The position numbers and the translations under genes were made by a program. A stretch of 64,000 nt of DNA. Source: Rathayibacter sp. VKM Ac-2760. GTDB lineage: Bacteria; Actinomycetota; Actinomycetes; Actinomycetales; Microbacteriaceae. The stretch covers positions 4,092,001 to 4,156,000 of the forward strand of contig NZ_CP047173.1 in NCBI RefSeq assembly GCF_009834185.1, given 5' to 3'. Each line of letters opens with the position of its first letter. The first letter of the stretch is position 1. Positions 59,351 through 64,000 of the stretch are shown in pieces. Below the pieces are notes generated by a model, which was not told the DNA's origin, ran no database searches, and worked only from the letters and a program-made list of their open reading frames with translations.

Positions 59351-61237
59351 ATGGCCACGACTTCAGGTCTTCGACGGATCGCGCTCGCGGTCGCCGCGAT
59401 CGTCTCGCTCGGAGTGGCGGGGGCCGCGCCGGCCGCCGCCCTCGACGCCGCCGACCTCCCGAAGGTCGGGTCCCTGTCGCCCGGGGCCCTCCGCGACCTG
59501 CTCGGCGGCCCCCTCGGCGGCCCGGTCGTCTCGCCGTCCACCTCGGTCGGCTCCGGCGGCGCGGTCTCGTCGGTGGACGCCTACGCCAGCCGGGTGGGAC
59601 TCGAGGTGCTCAAGCGCGGCGGGAACGCCGCCGACGCCGCCGTCGCGACGGCCTCCGCGCTCGGCGTCACCGAGCCCTACAGCGCCGGGATCGGCGGTGG
59701 CGGCTACTTCGTCTACTTCGACGCGGCCTCCGGGAAGGTGAGCACCATCGACGGCCGCGAGACCGCCCCGGCCGGCATCCAGCCGGACGCCTTCCTCGAC
59801 CCCGCGACCGGCGCGCCCTACCCCTTCACCCCCGACCTCGTGTCCTCCGGTGTCGCCGTCGGAGTCCCCGGCACCGTCGCGACCTGGGACACCGCCGTCG
59901 ACCGCTTCGGCACCCTGCCGCTCCCGGTCGTGCTGGCGCCGTCGATCGCGCTCGCCGCGAAGGGCTTCCCGGTCGACGAGACCTTCCGCAGCCAGACCCT
60001 CGACAACCTCGAGCGGTTCCAGGCGTTCCCGGACACGGCGGAGCTGTTCCTCCCCGGCGGCGACGCCCCGGCGGTCGGCAGCACCTTCCGCAACCCCGAT
60101 CTCGCGAGGACGCTGCTCGGGATCGCCCTGCGCGGGCCGAGCGCGTTCTACGAGGGCCCGCTGGCCGCCGAGATCGCCGACACGGTGCAGAACCCGCGCC
60201 TCGCCCCCGACTCCGACCTCCCCGCCCCGGCCGGCTCGCTCACCGCGGCCGACCTCGCCGCCTACTCGGTGAGCGAGCAGGAGCCCACCCGCGTCTCCTA
60301 CCGCGGCCTGGACGTCTACGGCATGGCCCCCTCCTCCTCCGGCGGCATCGCCGTCGGCGAGGCGCTCAACATCCTCGAGAACCACGACTTGAGCGCCGAG
60401 GACACCGGCAGCGCGCTGCACCTCTACCTCGAGGCGTCCGCCCGCGCGTTCGCCGACCGCGGCGCCTACGTCGGCGACCCGGCCTTCGTCGACGTGCCCA
60501 CCGAGACCCTGCTCAGCCAGGAGTTCGCGGACTCGCGCGACTGCACGATCGACCCGGCGACCGCGTCGGTGCGCCCGGTCGCCCCCGGTGCGCTCGACGG
60601 CTCCGGCTGCGCGACCGCCCTCACCGCGGAGCAGCCCGACACCGAGAACGTCTCGACGACGCACCTCTCCGTCGTGGACAAGTGGGGCAACGCCGCCGCG
60701 TACACGCTGACGATCGAGCAGACCGGCGGCTCGGCGATGACCGTCCCCGGCCGCGGCTTCCTCCTCAACAACGAGCTCACCGACTTCTCCGCGACCCCCG
60801 TCGACGGCGACCCGAACCGCATCGAGCCGAACAAGCGTCCGCGATCGTCGATGTCGCCGACGATCGTGCTCGAGGACGGCGCGGTGAAGTTCGTCGTCGG
60901 CTCGCCCGGCGGAGCGACCATCATCACGACGGTGCTGCAGACCCTGGTCAACCGCATCGACCTCGGCATGACGCTGCCGGAGGCGGTCGCGGCCCCCCGC
61001 GCCTCGCAGCGCAACACCGCCACGACCTCGGCCGAGCCCGAGTTCATCGACGCCTACGCCGACGACCTCGCGCCCTTCGGCCAGCAGCTGACCCCCTCGG
61101 GCGACACCTTCACGTCCGCCGCGCAGATCGGCGCGGTGGCCGCCATCGAGGTCGGCCCCTCGGGCCTGCTCACCGCGGTCGCCGAGCCCGTGCGCCGCGG
61201 CGGCGGAGTCGCCCTCGTCGTCGACCCGGAGGACTGA
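59351..61237 (+). CDS. ggt: Secreted gamma-glutamyltransferase
   Basis: A 628-residue precursor that would hydrolyse or transfer the gamma-glutamyl group of glutathione and related compounds outside the cell. It has a signal peptide (RRIALAVAAIVSLGVAGAAP, ending AAALDA), then GLEVLKRGGNAADAAVATAS, YSAGIGGGGYFVYFDAASGK, and the autocleavage site ENVSTTHLSVVDKWGN, whose second Thr becomes the nucleophile of the small subunit. GSPGGATIITTVLQTLVN and PRSSMSPTIV are also conserved. GGAGGAACGAC precedes the ATG. Confidence 0.93.
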   Translation: MATTSGLRRIALAVAAIVSLGVAGAAPAAALDAADLPKVGSLSPGALRDLLGGPLGGPVVSPSTSVGSGGAVSSVDAYASRVGLEVLKRGGNAADAAVATASALGVTEPYSAGIGGGGYFVYFDAASGKVSTIDGRETAPAGIQPDAFLDPATGAPYPFTPDLVSSGVAVGVPGTVATWDTAVDRFGTLPLPVVLAPSIALAAKGFPVDETFRSQTLDNLERFQAFPDTAELFLPGGDAPAVGSTFRNPDLARTLLGIALRGPSAFYEGPLAAEIADTVQNPRLAPDSDLPAPAGSLTAADLAAYSVSEQEPTRVSYRGLDVYGMAPSSSGGIAVGEALNILENHDLSAEDTGSALHLYLEASARAFADRGAYVGDPAFVDVPTETLLSQEFADSRDCTIDPATASVRPVAPGALDGSGCATALTAEQPDTENVSTTHLSVVDKWGNAAAYTLTIEQTGGSAMTVPGRGFLLNNELTDFSATPVDGDPNRIEPNKRPRSSMSPTIVLEDGAVKFVVGSPGGATIITTVLQTLVNRIDLGMTLPEAVAAPRASQRNTATTSAEPEFIDAYADDLAPFGQQLTPSGDTFTSAAQIGAVAAIEVGPSGLLTAVAEPVRRGGGVALVVDPED

Positions 61238-61568
61238 CGCGGAGCCGGCTCTGCGAGAGCCTCGGCCGGTGGGTGAGCGTCCCGAACCTCACCCTCCGCA
61301 GTCGGAGCACGAGGAAGGGTGTTGCGACCGGCGGCGACGAACACGATCCCTCTCCTTCTGCTTCTCGGTCCTTCCACGCCGGCACCGGCCCGACGCGAGA
61401 CGGATCGCCGCCGAGGCGTCACGACGCGGGAGCCGGGCGCCGCGGCCGTCGAGGGGTGCCCTGTCCGGGCCTCCCTCGCCCGCCGCGCCCGGCCTAGCGT
61501 CGACGACGGCGCGGCCGCGAACCCCCTCCCCCGGCGGCCGCGCCCACCACGACCGCGAGAGGAACCCC
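61238..61568. other. Intergenic region without a convincing gene
   Basis: The 331-bp spacer between same-strand genes has no supported frame. CCTAGCGTCG near 61493 resembles the TAxxxT -10 elements seen before other starts in this window, and GAGAGGAA precedes the next ATG, so the dehydrogenase probably has its own promoter. Confidence 0.4.
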
Positions 61569-62603
61569 ATGAAGGCCACCCTGCTGTACAAGTCCGGCGA
61601 CATCCGCGTCGAGGAGGTCCCCGATCCCGTCCTCGAGGAGCCGGGCGACGTCGTCCTCCGCGTCACCTACGCCTGCGTCTGCGGCTCCGACCTGCACCCG
61701 TACCACGACCTCGAGGAGACCCCCGAGGGCCGCCGGATGGGGCACGAGGCGATCGGCGTCGTCGAGCAGGTCGGCGCCGACGTGCGCACGCTGTCCGTCG
61801 GCGACACCGTCATCGTCCCGTTCGCCTGGTCGGACGGCACCTGCGCGTTCTGCCGAGACGGCATCACCACCTCCTGCGTGCACGGCGGCTTCTTCGACGG
61901 CGCCCCCTCCGCCGCGCAGGCCGAGAAGCTGCGCGTCCCCCACGCCGACGGCACCGCCGTCGTCATCCCCGCGGGCACCGACGAGGCGCTCATGCCCGGC
62001 CTGCTCACCCTCTCGGACGTCTACCTCACCGGCTACCACGCCGCCGTGCAGGGCGGAGTCGAGCCCGGCAAGACCGTCACCGTGATCGGCGACGGGGCGG
62101 TCGGCCTCTCCGCCGTCCTCGCCGCGAAGCAGCTCGGCGCCGAGACGATCGTCCTGATGGGCCGGCACACCGCCCGCACCGACCTCGGCCGCGAGTTCGG
62201 CGCGACGCACGTCGTCGCCGAGCGCGGGGACGAGGGAGTGGCGAAGGTGATGGACATCACCGGCGGCGAGGGCTCCCACGTGGTCCTCGAGGCCGTCGGC
62301 CACATGCCCGCCTACGAGCAGGCGTACCGCATCGTCCGCCCCGGCGGCACGATCAGCCGCGTCGGCGTCCCGCAGTACGAGGACGCGGCGGTCGGCTTCG
62401 CCTCGCTGTTCGGCAAGAACGCCACCCTCACCGGCGGCCCCGCGACCGTCCGGGCGTACCTCGAGCAGGTCCTCCCCCAGGTCCTCGACGGCACTATCGA
62501 CCCCGGCCGCGTCTTCGACCGCGAGCTGCCGCTCGCCGACATCGCCGAGGGCTACCGCCTGATGGACACGCGCGAGGCGCTGAAGGTGCTCATCCGGCCG
62601 TGA
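61569..62603 (+). CDS. Zinc-dependent alcohol dehydrogenase family protein
   Basis: A 344-residue medium-chain dehydrogenase. The catalytic zinc site is in ACVCGSDLHPYH and GHEAIGVVEQVG. The structural-zinc loop has only three cysteines (DGTCAFCRDGITTSC). The cofactor motif is GDGAVGLSAVLAAKQLGAET, with MGRHTARTDLGREFGATHV after it. The substrate is unknown. It stands alone. Confidence 0.92.
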   Translation: MKATLLYKSGDIRVEEVPDPVLEEPGDVVLRVTYACVCGSDLHPYHDLEETPEGRRMGHEAIGVVEQVGADVRTLSVGDTVIVPFAWSDGTCAFCRDGITTSCVHGGFFDGAPSAAQAEKLRVPHADGTAVVIPAGTDEALMPGLLTLSDVYLTGYHAAVQGGVEPGKTVTVIGDGAVGLSAVLAAKQLGAETIVLMGRHTARTDLGREFGATHVVAERGDEGVAKVMDITGGEGSHVVLEAVGHMPAYEQAYRIVRPGGTISRVGVPQYEDAAVGFASLFGKNATLTGGPATVRAYLEQVLPQVLDGTIDPGRVFDRELPLADIAEGYRLMDTREALKVLIRP

Positions 62604-62647
62604 GCCCCCGTCGCCCGCGCTCCGTCGGCTCGACCGGGGCCCGCGCG

Positions 62648-62843
62648 CCGTCGACCCGTCACGGACGGTCGCGTCGTCCGCCGTGCGGCAGCCGTTCGTG
62701 ACGGATCGACGGGCCGCAGGCGCGCGGAACCCCGATGAGGTTGCCCGGCGCGCCTGGGAACCGAGAGCATCTCGGTAGCCCGGGTCGCTGAGACCCGGGA
62801 AGTGAACCCGAGACCCGTCCGGAACGGACGCGGCGCTCGGGTT
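62648..62843. other. Three strong hairpins in a 408-bp non-coding spacer
   Basis: (1) CCGTCGACCCGTCACG (62648) pairs with CGTGACGGATCGACGG (62697) at 15 of 16 positions. (2) CCCGGGTC (62779) pairs with GACCCGGG (62792). (3) AACCCGAG (62805) pairs with CTCGGGTT (62836) around an inner CGTCCG/CGGACG stem, then TT. No gene is seen in 62604-63011. Terminators or a structured RNA are possible. Confidence 0.5.
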
Positions 62844-63011
62844 TCGCGCTTTCACGGCGCGACGTCGACCACCGGTCGGACCGACGCGGGCGGCGAGCTC
62901 TCCGCGGCCGGGCCGACGGCCGGCAGCGCGGCCCCACGGCGAGCGCGTGACCGCCGGCCGCTCCCTGGCGGGGGGCGTCGCCCGCGAGCGCGCCCGGTCT
63001 ACGGTGTCCGC

Positions 63012-63716
63012 ATGAGAGCTGTCATCGCCGGAACGACCATGCCCGTCCTCGAGATCACGCTCGAGCCGGGCGAATCGATCATGGCCGAGGGCGGTGACGT
63101 CGCCTGGCTGACGCCGGGGATGGACATGGACACCTCGACCGCGCACGGCTCGGGCGGGCAGGGCGGCTTCCTCAGCGGGCTCAAGCGCGTGCTCGGCGGC
63201 GCTCAGCTCTTCCTCACCCGCTACACGGCGCCGGCCGGCGGGCGGATCGCCTTCGCCGCGCAGCTGCCCGGCACCATCCGCGAGCTCACGATCGACCCCT
63301 CCGACCAGTTCCTCATCCAGGCCGGCTCGTACACCGCCAGCACGAGCGCGGTGGAGGTGTCGGTGGCTCTGCAGAAGAAGCTCGGCGCGGGGATCTTCGG
63401 CGGCGCGGGCGTGGTCTTCCAGAAGCTGTCCGGCAGCGGGACCGCGTGGGTGCAGCTCGCCGGCGACATCACCGAGTACGAGCTGGCCGCCGGGGAGTCG
63501 CTGCTCATCCACCCGGGGCACCTGGCGATGTTCCGGGCCGAGATGCGCCTGGACTTCGCGACGGTGAGGGGAGTCCGGAACAAGTTCTTCGGCGACTCGC
63601 TCTTCCTCGCCGAGCTGCACGGCCCCGGCCACGTCTGGCTGCAGTCGATGACCCCGGCCAAGCTCGCCGCGGCGATCGAGCCGTACCTCCCGGACCGCTC
63701 GCCCGACCGGAGCTGA
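63012..63716 (+). CDS. AIM24/TIGR00266 family protein
   Basis: A 234-residue soluble protein. The pattern LEITLEPGESIMAEGGDVAW, MDMDTSTAHG, GGAQLFLTRYTAPAGGRIAF, LAAGESLLIHPGHLAMFRAE and MRLDFATVRGVRNKFFGDSL is the AIM24 beta-helix family. Members are widespread with no established bacterial function. ATG 63012 marks the start of similarity; the upstream frame is non-coding. Confidence 0.9.
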   Translation: MRAVIAGTTMPVLEITLEPGESIMAEGGDVAWLTPGMDMDTSTAHGSGGQGGFLSGLKRVLGGAQLFLTRYTAPAGGRIAFAAQLPGTIRELTIDPSDQFLIQAGSYTASTSAVEVSVALQKKLGAGIFGGAGVVFQKLSGSGTAWVQLAGDITEYELAAGESLLIHPGHLAMFRAEMRLDFATVRGVRNKFFGDSLFLAELHGPGHVWLQSMTPAKLAAAIEPYLPDRSPDRS

Positions 63717-63727
63717 CCGCACGAGCC

Positions 63728-63854
63728 GCCGAGACGTCCCGGCGCCGCCGAGGCGTCCTGCTGCCGCCGAGGCGTCCCGGAGCCGTCGAGACGTCCCGGT
63801 GGAGCTGGACGCCTCGACCGGAACGGGACGCCTCGACGGCCTCGTCGACGCGTC
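63728..63854. repeat. 19-bp periodic repeat that inverts midway
   Basis: Four direct units start exactly 19 bp apart at 63728, 63747, 63766 and 63785, with core GYCGAGRCGTCC. Two inverted units, GGACGCCTCGAC, start at 63807 and 63826, also 19 bp apart. A partial third, GTCGACGCGTC, is at 63844. The two halves can fold on each other into one large hairpin after the AIM24 gene. Confidence 0.8.
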
Positions 63855-63992
63855 ACCGACGGCGACGCACTCGCGGCCGATCTTCCGGCTTTTCCGGAGA
63901 TGACGGTTCTTCCGACGACGACCCGGAAACCGGCTCGTGCCTGTCACCGTCACCTCGACGGCAGATCGCCGGCTCATCGAGGAGGTAATCCC

Positions 63993-64000
63993 ATGAAAGT
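63993..64000 (+). CDS. Start of a gene cut by the right edge
   Basis: ATG at 63993 with GGAGG (63981-63985) seven bases before it. Only two and a half codons are visible, so nothing can be said of the product. Confidence 0.55.

Noticed and set aside
62779..62843. Possible tRNA gene
   Set aside because: Hairpins do not form a cloverleaf; no T-arm or anticodon-arm consensus.
63728..63854. Possible CRISPR array
   Set aside because: Units are contiguous at a 19-bp period without unique spacers, partly inverted, and no cas gene is near.
61494..63977. An 827-codon open frame on the minus strand
   Set aside because: Antisense shadow of the dehydrogenase and AIM24 genes, which have clear family motifs on the plus strand.

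Overview
The window is high-G+C actinobacterial DNA. The gene families, the dense four-base start/stop overlaps and the intergenic palindromic repeats suggest a member of the Microbacteriaceae; this is inference, since no rRNA or tRNA gene is present to anchor it. About 50 protein genes can be supported. I see no rRNA, tRNA or CRISPR array, and the only complete mobile element is one IS481-family insertion sequence.

Layout. (1) 1-8213 is a four-carbon polyol (erythritol/threitol) utilisation cluster: an erythrulose/dihydroxyacetone-type kinase and an EltD-like dehydrogenase on the minus strand, divergent from a DUF2291 gene, a ribose-type ABC importer (ATPase, permease, binding lipoprotein) and a SorC-family regulator. 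The divergent promoter region holds two copies of a 17-bp operator-like palindrome. (2) 8396-10489 encodes a secreted lectin/fibronectin/sugar-dehydrogenase protein. (3) 10.8-17.1 kb is an accessory island of visibly lower G+C with TTA codons. It carries a 1502-residue P-loop NTPase with an N-terminal nuclease-like module (probably antiphage defence) and an IS481 copy whose transposase ribosome-binding site lies inside a hairpin. (4) 17.2-20.4 kb holds small hypothetical genes, a lipoprotein, and a TetR/oxidoreductase pair.

(5) 20.4-32.4 kb is a phosphonate region. A secreted alkaline-phosphatase-superfamily protein and a WxL-like exported protein lie beside a six-gene operon: a PhnD-C-E-type importer, an aminophosphonate oxidase-like flavoprotein, a phosphonatase-like hydrolase and a phosphonate-associated alcohol dehydrogenase. 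Two closely related GntR/UTRA regulators bracket it, and a PHO-box-like direct repeat lies upstream of phnD. No 2-aminoethylphosphonate transaminase is present, so the substrate is probably not plain 2-AEP. (6) 32.4-35.0 kb holds assorted small genes and an aldo/keto reductase. (7) 35.2-43.3 kb is a peptide-type ABC importer operon ending in an M24-fold enzyme that has lost most metal ligands (creatinase-like), with a divergent FadR-type regulator and operator palindromes; both long gaps in the operon carry GGAACGGG repeats. (8) 43.3-63.7 kb is a mosaic of accessory and housekeeping genes: UPF0303, nucleotidyltransferase, HicAB, regulator/enzyme pairs, transporters, gamma-glutamyltransferase, AIM24. 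It is interspersed with REP-like palindromic repeats and ends at the start of a gene cut by the right edge.

The best candidates for something little described are the NTPase island, the aminophosphonate cluster with its exported hydrolase, and the importer operon with a metal-ligand-poor M24 enzyme. All functional assignments come from reading the sequence; no database search was run.
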